From assembly GCA_965222535.1 (NCBI GenBank), contig OZ244957.1, positions 62,001 to 126,000 on the forward strand: a stretch of 64,000 bases of DNA. The letters are read 5' to 3'. The notes under the pieces are model-generated. The model made no database searches and was not told where the DNA came from. It saw only the letters and a list, made by a program, of their open reading frames with translations. A program made the position numbers and the translations under genes. Shown in pieces: positions 26,101-34,055 of the stretch; within the stretch, counting starts at the first letter, position 1, and the number at the start of each line of letters is the position of its first letter. This DNA is from G965222535 sp965222535. Its GTDB lineage: Bacteria > Pseudomonadota > Gammaproteobacteria > HK1.

Positions 26101-27013
26101 CGCTTACCGTAACCGCCCCGTTGTTGACCGCGATTGCTGATTCGCCAGCTCCCCCGTCTGCTCTCGCATACACCCCGCGTGCGCCACGCCCGCTGGTGGC
26201 TACCGTCGCTCCCGCATAATTCTCAGCAGCAGCGGAGTTGGTCTCTGACCTAGCTTCAATGCCATTTGCCAGCCCAACGAAAGAAGCATTGGAACTATCG
26301 CCGGTGGTCGTGATCTGGCCCCCGTTCACCGCTTCTGCATCGCCACCGGTGAGGTAACCAAAAGCACTTAACCCCCTAGCACCGATCCCCTCGGTACGGA
26401 TGACGCCACCGGGCTCGTTGGTTGCCAATGCCAAGCCACCGTTGGACACGGCCTGAACGCCATCAGCCCTCTGTGCTGTGGAATCTTTATCAAGCAAGCC
26501 GCCACGGGTGGTGGTGATGCCGCGATTGGTGGCCCTCACCCTTGAGCCATTAGTACCCCAAGCCCGTATACCTCTGGATCCCGCGCCCGTGGTGGTTACC
26601 GTAGCACCCGCTTCGTTCCTGACCTCAGAAGGACCACCAACCTGATTGTCGGCATAAACTCCAATAGAATCAGTACCTGTGGTACTAATAGTGCCATGAT
26701 TAATCGCTTGGGCTGTTGAAGCTATTGTTCCAGTGCCAATTCCGGCTCCAAGCCCGCGTGCTCCATCTGCATTGGTCACAATGGAACCGCTGGTTGCGTT
26801 GATGGCTATCGCATCCGCGTCTGTGGCGCTGACACTAAAAGTCGTTGTTATACTATCGCTATTGGTGTTTGTCACCGCATGGACAGAAAGCAAGGGTGAA
26901 AGTAATAGCAAAACCAACCCCTGCATCGCCGCGCTTCTGATCCTCTGTTGCCGCAACAAAGAACGGCTTTCGGGGGTGACCGCATGGTTCATCTGGTGGG
27001 ATTTTGATTGCAT
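23165..27013 (-). CDS. Type V autotransporter with beta-helical passenger
   Basis: 1282 residues. An extended N-terminal region of about 30 residues precedes a hydrophobic signal core (GLVLLLLSPLLSVHA, cut near residue 47). The passenger (about 48-920) consists of imperfect repeats rich in Gly, Ala, Thr and Asn such as GAGSRGIRAWG, GGDAEAVNGGQITTTGD and VNNGAVTVSGG, as in parallel beta-helices. A Pro-rich linker (SPTPPDPTPPP) is followed by a hydrophobic stretch (FAIGGGAALVALLGYYF), then a 12-strand-type autotransporter barrel of about 300 residues ending in Phe. Likely a surface adhesin or similar; no protease or lipase triad is seen. Flanked by repeats, in a single-gene unit. Confidence 0.9.
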   Translation of the reverse strand: MQSKSHQMNHAVTPESRSLLRQQRIRSAAMQGLVLLLLSPLLSVHAVTNTNSDSITTTFSVSATDADAIAINATSGSIVTNADGARGLGAGIGTGTIASTAQAINHGTISTTGTDSIGVYADNQVGGPSEVRNEAGATVTTTGAGSRGIRAWGTNGSRVRATNRGITTTRGGLLDKDSTAQRADGVQAVSNGGLALATNEPGGVIRTEGIGARGLSAFGYLTGGDAEAVNGGQITTTGDSSNASFVGLANGIEARSETNSAAAENYAGATVATSGRGARGVYARADGGAGESAIAVNNGAVTVSGGGFHNESVFYIGAGALAYAGEGGLAGVINYDGGVIETTTAATGAFGIAAAAYGGGEARAMNSGRIITRGNVYRIDRAGTSNDTWHSASGINVYADAADASAFNAASGVIVTHGTAATGMVASSDGGDAEALNEGQITTLQTEAFEYEGATFGAHGVYAYSSTAVAVVENRATGRVETGGDWAVALLAITAADGSAASGAAEVRNKGQVVTVGKNAEGVLALARNGGSAANPNRVRAYNDLGATIETTGDKGVGLAAAIQVNGRGSTAAITAYGDVLAQNSGTITTSGGSGSTGAGTFAANGVVAAYYIEEGDTTTSVADAGDVTVINTGTVTANGANATGLFAKTYGDGNAAITVTGGSVTAGHASGIGIWAEAGVGGKIAVTISDGAIITAATAARFDAAAARVSLSDSTLNGSVLFGNLADEFTLSGSTVTGDVDFGGGTDSLILDMASTNGRIDGDIAGLETLVKRGSGDALVNNVAFSGSHVAIEEGRLVFSGHLDVGPSGTVQVNNAAANTAQLAALIVDQNNLPQITAGAINFTGNADIYMQAMSSELVGFAQTAASGLLMNAPTIMSAGTATDAVTLMTASSGNVNTVVGSISTSGGGSATVSGQIALYSAPASPTPPDPTPPPTGGGSGGVFAIGGGAALVALLGYYFDWFDGAGDTVTSSLSHGLRADGGASAGVLTAAADHSQTRRVMQSGLQFWSRTHSNHSPTFAGGSKATVQGYALGINAPLGNGFSMGVSAMPELSAALSEGVGVQSASLSGRRYAVNSSWHGEHLFANASFSYGDYKAQSSFDNTIGGGGLSGSFGMTHKHARLGIGTRLDLAGMRAVPRLAVFDGALTQAAYDASGSALRAEIPAFEQRYRGWKVGMSLSPVGWFNAFETVKWQPNLHLSAIGTHSQEASVSEVRQSDLTGILSFTSAAQANGLPRSIYGISTSVLAMQSGLWKFRAGYAGMIADGSKFHHAVVAGFQLRF

Positions 27014-27027
27014 TTCTATTATCTTTT

Positions 27028-27179
27028 GGGCACCTTGAAAAACCCTCAGCGGGATGGGGGTTTGGAGGAATGGATATGATTAGATGTATCGTAAGCTATT
27101 GATTTATAACCCTTCCCCCAATAGACAAGCCGCGCCGGGCACCTCGGAAAGCTAGTTCGCGCAGTTTTTCGAGGTGCCC
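27028..27179. repeat. RepA copy, full length with terminal hairpin
   Basis: Starts with TTTTGGGCACCTTGAAAAAC, contains GGGGGTTTGGAGGAATGG, the core GTATCGTAAGCTATTGATTT and CCCTTCCCCCAATAGACAAG, and ends in a hairpin at 27137-27179 (GGGCACCTCGGAAA pairing with TTTTCGAGGTGCCC). The hairpin lies six bases after the isocitrate lyase stop and may act as its transcript end. Confidence 0.85.
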
Positions 27180-27185
27180 AAACGA

Positions 27186-28475
27186 TCAATCGAACTGAGC
27201 CGCCTCGGTTGAGCCTTTGATAGCGGTGATCGATGAAGCGCCGGCGGTGATCGTTTCAGTGACTGCGTCAAAATATCCGGCACCCACCTCACGCTGATGC
27301 TTGTGCGCCGTATAGCCGCGGATCTCGGCTTGGAATTCGGCTTGCTGGAGTTCCACGTAGGCGCTCATGCCGCTATTGCGATAGCGCGTTGCGAGATCGA
27401 ACATGGCGTAGTTCAGGGTGTGGAACCCCGCCAGCGTGATGAACTGGAATTTATAGCCCATGCCGGCCAAATCCTGCTGGAAGCGGGCGATCAGGTTATC
27501 GCTCAGATGGGATTTCCAGTTGAACGATGGGGAGCAGTTGAAAGCCAGCATTTTGCCTGGAAACTTGTCATGGATCGCACGCGCAAACTCACGCGCTTCC
27601 TCAGGATCTGGCTTGCTGCTTTCAAACCAGATCAGATCGGCGTAGGGCGCATAGGCGAGTCCGCGTGCGATCGCTTGTTCAAGCCCGCAGCGCACGCGAT
27701 AAAAGCCCTCAACGGTGCGCTCCCCGGTAACAAATTTCTCGTCGCTGGGATCAATGTCGCTGGTCAGCAGCGTGGCACCCAGCGCATCCGTGCGTGCGAT
27801 CAGAAGTGTTGGCACATCGCATACATCGGCAGCGAGGCGAGCAGCGATCAGCTTCTGTATCGACTCGCGCGTCGGCAGCAACACCTTGCCGCCCATGTGA
27901 CCGCATTTCTTGGCCGACGACAGTTGGTCTTCAAAGTGCACGCCGGCAGCGCCGGCGGCGATCATGTTCTTCATTAACTCAAAAGCATTCAACACGCCGC
28001 CAAAACCGGCCTCCGCATCGGCGACAATCGGCACAAACCAATCAATGCCGTGATCGCCTTCGAGGTGCTGGATCTGGTCCGCCCGCTGAAACGTGTTGTT
28101 GATGCTACGCACCACCTCCGGTACGCTGTTCGCTGGATACAGGCTTTGGTCAGGGTACATCTCGCGCGCCGTGTTGGCATCACCAGCGACCTGCCAGCCG
28201 CTGAGATAGATCGCTTGCAAACCGGCCTTGACCATCTGCATCGCTTGGTTGCCGGTCAACGCTCCCAGCGCATTGATATAAGACGGCTGCCCAAGTGTTG
28301 CCCACAAGCGCTCAGCACCTCGGCGCGCTAAGGTGTATTCGATCCTGACGGATCCCCTCAAGCGCACCACATCCGCCGCCGAGTAATCACGTGCAATGCC
28401 CAGCCAGCGCGGATTTTCATCCCATTCCTGCTGCAATTGCTGTATATCGCTGCTATCCATGCTTTCGCTTGCCAC
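27186..28475 (-). CDS. aceA: Isocitrate lyase
   Basis: Glyoxylate-shunt enzyme that splits isocitrate to glyoxylate and succinate. About 429 residues, as in enterobacterial AceA. The active-site loop KKCGHMGGKVL lies near residue 192; QKLIAARLAADV, DPEEAREFA and the C-terminal KHQREVGAGYFD region also match. The frame extends to 28505, but that ATG lies inside the RepA end. The GTG at 28475 has GGAG six bases upstream; the ATG at 28460 is an alternative. Malate synthase is not in the window. Allows growth on acetate or fatty acids, in line with the acyl-CoA ligase at 13.3 kb. Confidence 0.93.
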   Translation of the reverse strand: MASESMDSSDIQQLQQEWDENPRWLGIARDYSAADVVRLRGSVRIEYTLARRGAERLWATLGQPSYINALGALTGNQAMQMVKAGLQAIYLSGWQVAGDANTAREMYPDQSLYPANSVPEVVRSINNTFQRADQIQHLEGDHGIDWFVPIVADAEAGFGGVLNAFELMKNMIAAGAAGVHFEDQLSSAKKCGHMGGKVLLPTRESIQKLIAARLAADVCDVPTLLIARTDALGATLLTSDIDPSDEKFVTGERTVEGFYRVRCGLEQAIARGLAYAPYADLIWFESSKPDPEEAREFARAIHDKFPGKMLAFNCSPSFNWKSHLSDNLIARFQQDLAGMGYKFQFITLAGFHTLNYAMFDLATRYRNSGMSAYVELQQAEFQAEIRGYTAHKHQREVGAGYFDAVTETITAGASSITAIKGSTEAAQFD

Positions 28476-28486
28476 TATAATCTCCG

Positions 28487-28612
28487 GGGAACCTCGAAAA
28501 ACCATTAACCATATGGGGAAAATGGGGGGGTGGGGGGAGGGACATGCTCTCCTGTAACGTAAGCCGTTGATTTATAACCCTTCCCCCATAGACAAGCCCC
28601 ACAGGGTACCCT
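28487..28612. repeat. RepA copy overlapping the upstream region of aceA
   Basis: GGGGAACCTCGAAAAACCAT, a G-rich block, the core GTAACGTAAGCCGTTGATTT and CCCTTCCCCCATAGACAAGC are present, ending at ACAGGGTACCC without a complete hairpin. It lies 12 bases from the chosen aceA start, so the aceA promoter must be within or beyond it. Confidence 0.8.
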
Positions 28613-28798
28613 GTGTATCGTTTGAGTTGGGTTGAAAACCGACGTTGAGCGTAGTCAGAAATAAAAATTGGCGATTACAAGAGCATTCACAGGTTTTATT
28701 CGCTAAACCTATCTCCCGCTAAACGCTGGACATTTAACTCCCTTCTCGCCAATTATTGAACAAGCATCCATTATCAATTATCCCTTACCCATTATCAA
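28613..28798. other. Spacer between RepA and aroK end
   Basis: AT-rich spacer without a gene. Near the aroK stop the phrase ATTATCAATTATCCC is present twice in tandem (about 28770-28805), with a third looser ATTATTGAACAAGC nearby. No terminator hairpin is evident. Confidence 0.5.
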
Positions 28799-29365
28799 TT
28801 ATCCCTCGTATTCACCGCCCGCCTTGATGTAGCGTTGAATAATTCTTTGTGCCAGTTTCGCCGCTGGGACGTTGCCGACGGCAATCACCGTATCGGCGGT
28901 TTCACGGTACAAAGGGGCGCGCTGTGCTAACAATGCACGCAACTGCTGCTCAACATCATCAGCTTGCAACATCGGGCGGTGGTCCAGATTCGCGCCCTGC
29001 ACTCTGGCGAGTAACTTAGACAACGGGGCCGACAGATAAACGACATAACCGTTAGCACGCAGTGCGGCGCGATTTGCCGCGCTCAACACCACCCCGCCAC
29101 CGGTGCTAAGAATCGTGTTATCGCATTGCACCAGCCGCCCCAGCGTCTGCTCTTCGAGTCCGCGAAACGCCGCTTCTCCAGCTAGGCCAAAGATGCGCTC
29201 GATCGAGCTGCCGGTAGCGCTCTCGATCGCCTCGTCGCAGTCAACAAAACGCCGCGACATGGTGCTCGCCATGAGCTTACCCAGCGTGGTCTTACCGACC
29301 CCCATCATGCCGATCAGGAAAATATTCCCCCGGCGGTAGTGGGTGCTGTTATTGTTGCGCGACAT
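28799..29365 (-). CDS. aroK: Shikimate kinase
   Basis: 188 residues. P-loop LIGMMGVGKTTLGK, then the shikimate-binding acidic site in FVDCDEAIE, FRGLEEQTL with its arginine, the substrate loop STGGGVVL and the lid LDHRPML. It phosphorylates shikimate at the 3-position in the route to chorismate and aromatic amino acids. The frame reaches 29419, but the ATG at 29365 gives the usual opening before the P-loop. The standard partner aroB is not adjacent; RepA and RepB copies lie upstream. Confidence 0.92.
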   Translation of the reverse strand: MSRNNNSTHYRRGNIFLIGMMGVGKTTLGKLMASTMSRRFVDCDEAIESATGSSIERIFGLAGEAAFRGLEEQTLGRLVQCDNTILSTGGGVVLSAANRAALRANGYVVYLSAPLSKLLARVQGANLDHRPMLQADDVEQQLRALLAQRAPLYRETADTVIAVGNVPAAKLAQRIIQRYIKAGGEYEG

Positions 29366-29432
29366 TCTCAGAGCGTTTGGGAGGAAAGGCAGTTGTGGCG
29401 TGCTGCAAGCACCCCGCACGGTTCAGGTTGTG

Positions 29433-29535
29433 CCGGGCTTGTCTATTGGGGGAAGAGTTATAAATCAGCGGCTTACGATACAGGTGCTGATATCTCTTCC
29501 CCCAAACCCCATCCTGCTGGGGTTTCTAGGTACCC
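29433..29535. repeat. RepA copy, inverted
   Basis: CGGGCTTGTCTATTGGGGGA, then AATCAGCGGCTTACGATAC (inverse of the core), CTTCCCCCAAACCCCATCCT and GGGTTTCTAGGTACCC. The hairpin arm at the left end is not present. Confidence 0.75.
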
Positions 29536-29542
29536 TGTAGTA

Positions 29543-29995
29543 TATACTGGTGTTCAATCAAGATGCTTGATTGAACACCATACTTATTCTAATTCTCTGG
29601 AAGGGCCTCGGGCAAAGCTCTGGGATAGGGAGGGCGAGGCTCTGGCAATCTTTTTATATTTTTAATCCTCAAAATGCCGCGCTTTGCTCGGTATTTTGAG
29701 GAGTCTAATGAGGGTAAAGACGTTTGTATTGGGGGAAGCCTGCTATTGGCAATGCGCCGATGTATCGGAGAAGAAGAACCCTCCAGCGGTAATTTCATGG
29801 TGCCGCTGACCGGTCTATGCCGCTCAGCGAACGATGCGCCGTTAGGCGCACCAAATAAAAATTAAAAAACACAGGCGTGTTAAACACACCTGAACGCTGT
29901 ACTCCCTTCCCCCAAACCCCTATCCCTAGGTTCTCCTGCGCCCTCGCCTTAACGCCGTGCAGGGCCGAGGACGGGTGAAGGCTCTGGCATGGTCA
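29543..29995. mobile_element. RepB-like element, copy 5, inverted and degenerate
   Basis: Begins with TATACTGGTGTTCAATCAAG, whose first 32 bases form a near-perfect palindrome with CTTGATTGAACACCA, so the left end carries both versions of the terminal motif back to back. Inside are a hairpin at 29667-29702 (CCTCAAAATGCCG pairing with CGGTATTTTGAGG, one wobble), GCGTGTTAAACACACC and CTTCCCCCAAACCCCTATCC, all inverted relative to other copies. The right terminal repeat is not recognisable near the ftsX stop at 30019. Confidence 0.55.
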
Positions 29996-30018
29996 CGGGT
30001 GGCAGGGCTCAATCCCTA

Positions 30019-30963
30019 TCACAGATACCGGCTGACTGAGACCCAGGCCCCGATAAGGCCCAGCAGAGGGCCGGCGATCAGCAGGCTGATTGCGACCGCA
30101 AGATCGAAACCGCCGAAGCTGAAGTCGCCGCCGTAAGCGGCGACAAGGGCAACGATTGCGCTGCTGATGATATTCAATAACAACCACAGCAGCAGCAGCG
30201 CAAGAACGCTGCCGCATAAGCCGTACCAAAACCCAATGTACAAAAAAGGCCGGCGGATGAACGCATTGGTAGCACCTATCAGACGCAAGATTTCGATATC
30301 GCGGTGATGCTGGTCAATGCACATTTTGATCGTATTGCCAACGATCACGACTACCCCAAGCAGCATCAGGATACTGATCGCAAGCGCACCCCGCCGCAGC
30401 AGATCGATCCAAGCATTGAGGCGCTGCACCCATTGGCGATCAAAGCGCAATGCCGCGGCCTGCGGCAAAGCGTGCAGGCGGTCGATCAATTGCTGCAGTT
30501 GAGCGCCGCTGCCAGCGCTGCTGATCGGTTCGATCACCAATACGTTCGGCAATGGATTCTCGGACAGCAACGCTAAACTGTCGCTGATCTCGGTACGGCT
30601 TTCAAACTCACGCAGTGCTTCGGCTCTATTGATCAGGGTGACCGCTGCGACGTTGTCCCAAGTGCGCAACTGCGCGGCCAGCTTTGCGGCGGCGGCCTCT
30701 TCCACAGTTTGCTGCAGGAACAGCGATACCGCGCCGCTATCCGACAAACCCGCGAGCAAACGAGCACCGTTGTGCAGCCAGATGAAGCCCATTGACGGCA
30801 GTGCCAAAGCGATCGCGATAACCAATGCGATCAGCAGCGAGGCAAACGGCGCACGATACAGCAGCCCCAACGCATAGAAGCTGGGCTGAGCGTTATCCAA
30901 CAGGAATTGCCGCCAACTGCGGCGGCGTTGGCGCAGATCAAAGCGCGATTCCGCGTCGCTCAT
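30019..30963 (-). CDS. ftsX: Cell division protein FtsX
   Basis: 314-residue inner-membrane protein with a cytoplasmic N-terminal tail, a first membrane helix near residues 38-60, a periplasmic domain of about 130 residues (EEAAAAKLAAQLRTWDNVAA...), and three more helices after residue 190 (SILMLLGVVVIVGN; YGLCGSVLALLLLWLLLNI; the C-terminal LLIAGPLLGLIGAW). FtsX pairs with FtsE to control wall hydrolases at the septum. Its start overlaps the ftsE stop (ATGA). rpoH, which often follows, is absent; a RepB copy follows instead. Confidence 0.92.
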   Translation of the reverse strand: MSDAESRFDLRQRRRSWRQFLLDNAQPSFYALGLLYRAPFASLLIALVIAIALALPSMGFIWLHNGARLLAGLSDSGAVSLFLQQTVEEAAAAKLAAQLRTWDNVAAVTLINRAEALREFESRTEISDSLALLSENPLPNVLVIEPISSAGSGAQLQQLIDRLHALPQAAALRFDRQWVQRLNAWIDLLRRGALAISILMLLGVVVIVGNTIKMCIDQHHRDIEILRLIGATNAFIRRPFLYIGFWYGLCGSVLALLLLWLLLNIISSAIVALVAAYGGDFSFGGFDLAVAISLLIAGPLLGLIGAWVSVSRYL

Positions 30964-31631
30964 CGGCCACTATACCCGTCGGTAATCAGGTCTCCAGACT
31001 TGAGTACCAAAGTGCGCCACCGTAGGTTGTGGATCAATTCTAGGTTGTGAGTGGCGATCAGCAATGTCGTCCCTTGCTGATGCAACCTCTCAAACACATC
31101 CATGATCTCCCAGCTCAACTCCAGATCGAGGTTGCCGGTTGGTTCGTCAGCGATCAGCAACGGCGGGCGATTGACAACCGCACGGGCGATACCGACCCGC
31201 TGTTGCTCCCCAGCGGAGAGCATTTGTGGGAACAGTCCTGCTTTCTTTTCCAGACCCACCAACTTCAGCGCCGCCCTGACACGCGGCTGGATCTCGTGAT
31301 AGTGATAGCCGCTCACCACCATCGGCAGCGCAACGTTATCGAATGCGCTGCGATCGGCAAGTAAGCGATGGTCCTGATACACCGTGCCAATATGGCGGCG
31401 GAAGTAGGCAAAGCGAGGGTTACTGAGGGTTGCGGTATGATGCCCGCCAACCATCACTTGACCACGAGTACAAAGAGTTTCCGCTGTAATGAGATGCAAC
31501 AGAGTGCTTTTGCCAGCCCCAGAGTGCCCCGCCAGAAATACCTTTTCCTTCTTGGCGATTGTAAAGCTCAGGTTACGTAGCGCCTCAAACCCACTTGGGT
31601 AGCGTTTCGTGACTTGATGAAAACGGATCAC
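30960..31631 (-). CDS. ftsE: Cell division ATP-binding protein FtsE
   Basis: 223-residue ABC ATPase. Opening IRFHQVTKRYPSGFEALR, Walker A GHSGAGKSTL, Q-loop VYQDHRLL, signature LSAGEQQRV, Walker B LLIADEPTGNLD and H-loop IATHNLEL. The LSAGEQQ signature is typical of FtsE. The start is GTG at 31631, overlapping the ftsY stop as GTGA, so ftsY-ftsE-ftsX are coupled in the standard order. Confidence 0.95.
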   Translation of the reverse strand: MIRFHQVTKRYPSGFEALRNLSFTIAKKEKVFLAGHSGAGKSTLLHLITAETLCTRGQVMVGGHHTATLSNPRFAYFRRHIGTVYQDHRLLADRSAFDNVALPMVVSGYHYHEIQPRVRAALKLVGLEKKAGLFPQMLSAGEQQRVGIARAVVNRPPLLIADEPTGNLDLELSWEIMDVFERLHQQGTTLLIATHNLELIHNLRWRTLVLKSGDLITDGYSGR

Positions 31632-32710
31632 AGTGACTGGCTTCGATCAGACCCTAATAGCGCATCAACAAACGCTTCAACGGCAAACGGTTGCACATCG
31701 GAAATCCCTTCACCGCAACCGACATAGCGCAGCGGAATGTTGAATTCCTGCGCTAGGGCAAAGACCACCCCGGCCTTGGCGGTACCGTCCATTTTCGTCA
31801 GCGCGATGCCGCTTACCCCCAGTGCCTGAGCGAACTGCCGCGTCTGAGAGAGGGCATTTTGCCCGGTTCCGGCATCCAAGACGAGTAATACCTCGTGCGG
31901 CGCGGATGGATCAAGTTTACCCACTACGCGTTTTATCTTCTTCAATTCTTCCATCAAACCAACATGGGTATGCAAACGACCGGCGGTATCGGCGATGACC
32001 ACCTCGGCCCCACGGGATGTCGCCGCCTGGAGGGCGTCGAACACCACTGACGCTGCATCAGCCCCAGTGTGTTGGGCAATGACTTGAACGCCATTGCGCT
32101 CCCCCCATACCTTCAGCTGCTCAATAGCTGCGGCGCGGAAGGTGTCTCCAGCGGCGAGCAACACTTTGCGCCCCTGTGCTTGGAAGAGGTGACAAAGTTT
32201 GCCAATGGTAGTGGTTTTACCGCTGCCGTTGACACCCACCACGAGGATCAGGAAAGGGCGTTCCACGCTCTCTGGCAACACCAACGTCTGCGCCACCGGC
32301 GACAAAATCGACAGCATATCGCTGCGCAACGACGCCAGCGCCGTATCCGCGTCCATCTCTGATCGGCGACTGCGTTGCTGTAACCCGGTGATCATCCGTT
32401 GGGTTGCAGCAACGCCGACATCAGCCGACAGCAGCAGCGTCTCAAGATCCTCGATCAATTCCTGATCAAGCGTGCGGCGCTCCCGCAGCACCCCCCTAAC
32501 GCCATCGGCAACCGCACCACGGCTGCGCGACAGCGCAGACTTCAGGCGTGCGAACCAGCCTCCCCCAGCCGGTCCATCCGCGTCAGCAGGTGCTACGTCA
32601 GTGGTGGCGGCGGCGGTTGGCGTCGCTACCGCTGCCACGTCCGAGGTTAGCTCAGCGGGATTACCAGACGGGGCTTTTGGATTGGCTTTGTTGGGCTTGA
32701 AAAACAGCAT
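31628..32710 (-). CDS. ftsY: Signal recognition particle receptor FtsY
   Basis: 360 residues. The N-terminal part (to about residue 60) is an Ala/Thr/Pro-rich, weakly charged stretch that replaces the long acidic A domain of E. coli. The NG domain follows: the N part WFARLKSALSRSRGAVADGV, G1 GVNGSGKTTTIGKL, DTFRAAAIEQL, the DTAGRLHT box, LTKMDGTAKAG and GCGEGISDVQPF near the end. It receives ribosome-SRP complexes at the membrane. The frame reaches 32830, but the ATG at 32710 has GAGG five to six bases upstream and gives the usual MLFFKPN start. Confidence 0.94.
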   Translation of the reverse strand: MLFFKPNKANPKAPSGNPAELTSDVAAVATPTAAATTDVAPADADGPAGGGWFARLKSALSRSRGAVADGVRGVLRERRTLDQELIEDLETLLLSADVGVAATQRMITGLQQRSRRSEMDADTALASLRSDMLSILSPVAQTLVLPESVERPFLILVVGVNGSGKTTTIGKLCHLFQAQGRKVLLAAGDTFRAAAIEQLKVWGERNGVQVIAQHTGADAASVVFDALQAATSRGAEVVIADTAGRLHTHVGLMEELKKIKRVVGKLDPSAPHEVLLVLDAGTGQNALSQTRQFAQALGVSGIALTKMDGTAKAGVVFALAQEFNIPLRYVGCGEGISDVQPFAVEAFVDALLGSDRSQSL

Positions 32711-32892
32711 AAGGCCTCGTGAACAACAGCAGCCCGTGCTCTCGGTGATACTGAAGGAGATAGACGAGGTCAGCATACCACGCTGCTGACGGCGCGGGTC
32801 GGGGTTCGTGGCACGCAGATGCTGATCCACTGACCGCCGTCACCTGCTGCCGCCAACCACCCGCGCAGCGCACGCCGCGACGCGGGCCGCGC

Positions 32893-33855
32893 CTACTGAT
32901 TCACGCAATACAGCAGCGCGCCAGCTTCAAACGAGCGGATCACGCGCAACACGCCGTCGGCGACCGCCGTCTGTGCCTGCTCGGTTGAGGCACCGATGTG
33001 ATGGCTGCCGCAGACCATCGGGTGTTGCGCAATTTTTGATACGAACTGATTGTCACCAGCAGCAGGCTCACTACAGTACACATCAAGACCGGCACGGATC
33101 CCTTTACTGTCCAGCGCCGCCAGCAGCGCGGCCTCATCAACCAATTCGCCTCTTGAGGTATTGATGAGCATGGCACCGTCCTTCATGTTCGCCAGAAAGC
33201 TCTGATCGACGAGATTGCGCGTGTCACCACTGGCCGGCAAGTGCAGCGAAACAATATCGCTTTGCTGCACTAACGCGGCGAGCGAATCCAGCTCGCGAAC
33301 CTGCAGCGCAGCGATCCGCGCCTTTGTCTCTGGGTTACGGTTTGGTTTCGCCAACACCAATACCTTCATGCCGAAAGCGACCGCACGCTCAGCAACCGCG
33401 ATACCGATCGAGCCGACCCCTAAGATGCCGATGCTTTGACCGAATAAGCCGCGCGCTTTGCTGTATTTCTTCTTATTCCAAACTTGCTGTTTCAGATCAG
33501 CCACGTTCGCCGGCAACTGGCGATCAATGGCCAGGATCAGCCCCAGCGTCAATTCCGCCACAGCCACCGAGTTCGCCCCTGGAACATTAGAAACGCGAAC
33601 GCCTTTACTGGCGGCGTGGGCTTTGTCGATGGTATTCGTGCCCGCCCCAGCGCGGATCACCAACTGCAGGCGACCACCACTGTCTATCGTCGCGGCGACA
33701 ACTCGCGTACTGCGAACGATCAACAACTCATGATCGGCGATCGCCGCGGGCAGCGTATCTTCGCCGAGTGCAGGGTCATAGCGACAATCGTGCCCCTGCT
33801 CAGTGAGCTGTTGTAAGTGGTGCTGTGGAAAGCTGTCAGCGATTAAGATCTTCAT
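32893..33855 (-). CDS. D-2-hydroxyacid dehydrogenase, phosphoglycerate dehydrogenase-like
   Basis: 320 residues without a C-terminal ACT domain. NAD-binding GVGSIGIAVAERAVAFGM, the catalytic Arg in INTSRGELVDE, the Glu in VYCSEPA and the His in GSHHIGAST are those of D-3-phosphoglycerate dehydrogenases (SerA), the first step of serine synthesis; the GSHHIGASTEQAQ ending is close to SerA rather than to lactate or glyoxylate enzymes. The short form suggests no serine feedback through an ACT domain. It is a separate gene between ftsZ and ftsY. Confidence 0.8.
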   Translation of the reverse strand: MKILIADSFPQHHLQQLTEQGHDCRYDPALGEDTLPAAIADHELLIVRSTRVVAATIDSGGRLQLVIRAGAGTNTIDKAHAASKGVRVSNVPGANSVAVAELTLGLILAIDRQLPANVADLKQQVWNKKKYSKARGLFGQSIGILGVGSIGIAVAERAVAFGMKVLVLAKPNRNPETKARIAALQVRELDSLAALVQQSDIVSLHLPASGDTRNLVDQSFLANMKDGAMLINTSRGELVDEAALLAALDSKGIRAGLDVYCSEPAAGDNQFVSKIAQHPMVCGSHHIGASTEQAQTAVADGVLRVIRSFEAGALLYCVNQ

Positions 33856-34055
33856 GTCATCGTTTCCATAATTTGCTTGATAAAGACTCGTTGGGAACCC
33901 AGAAAAAACCTAACGTCAATTTTTCGACCACCCGCACTACCCACCTAGCACGCCGGGCGCGGTGAATTATGCGCTATTTGAGGTTGATTTCAAGTCCAAC
34001 CGGCAGCTCGCTATGGCCTGCACGCGGAGCGCGACAAGCCGGCAGCGGATCACGC

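Noticed and set aside
23363..26140. Several plus-strand frames of up to 270 codons opposite the autotransporter
   Set aside because: They are mirror frames of a repetitive Gly/Ala/Thr-rich gene and match no family.
28476..28505. An in-frame ATG upstream of aceA
   Set aside because: It lies in the RepA end (GGTTTTTCGAGG read on the minus strand), so the added residues are repeat-derived; GTG 28475 or ATG 28460 is more likely.
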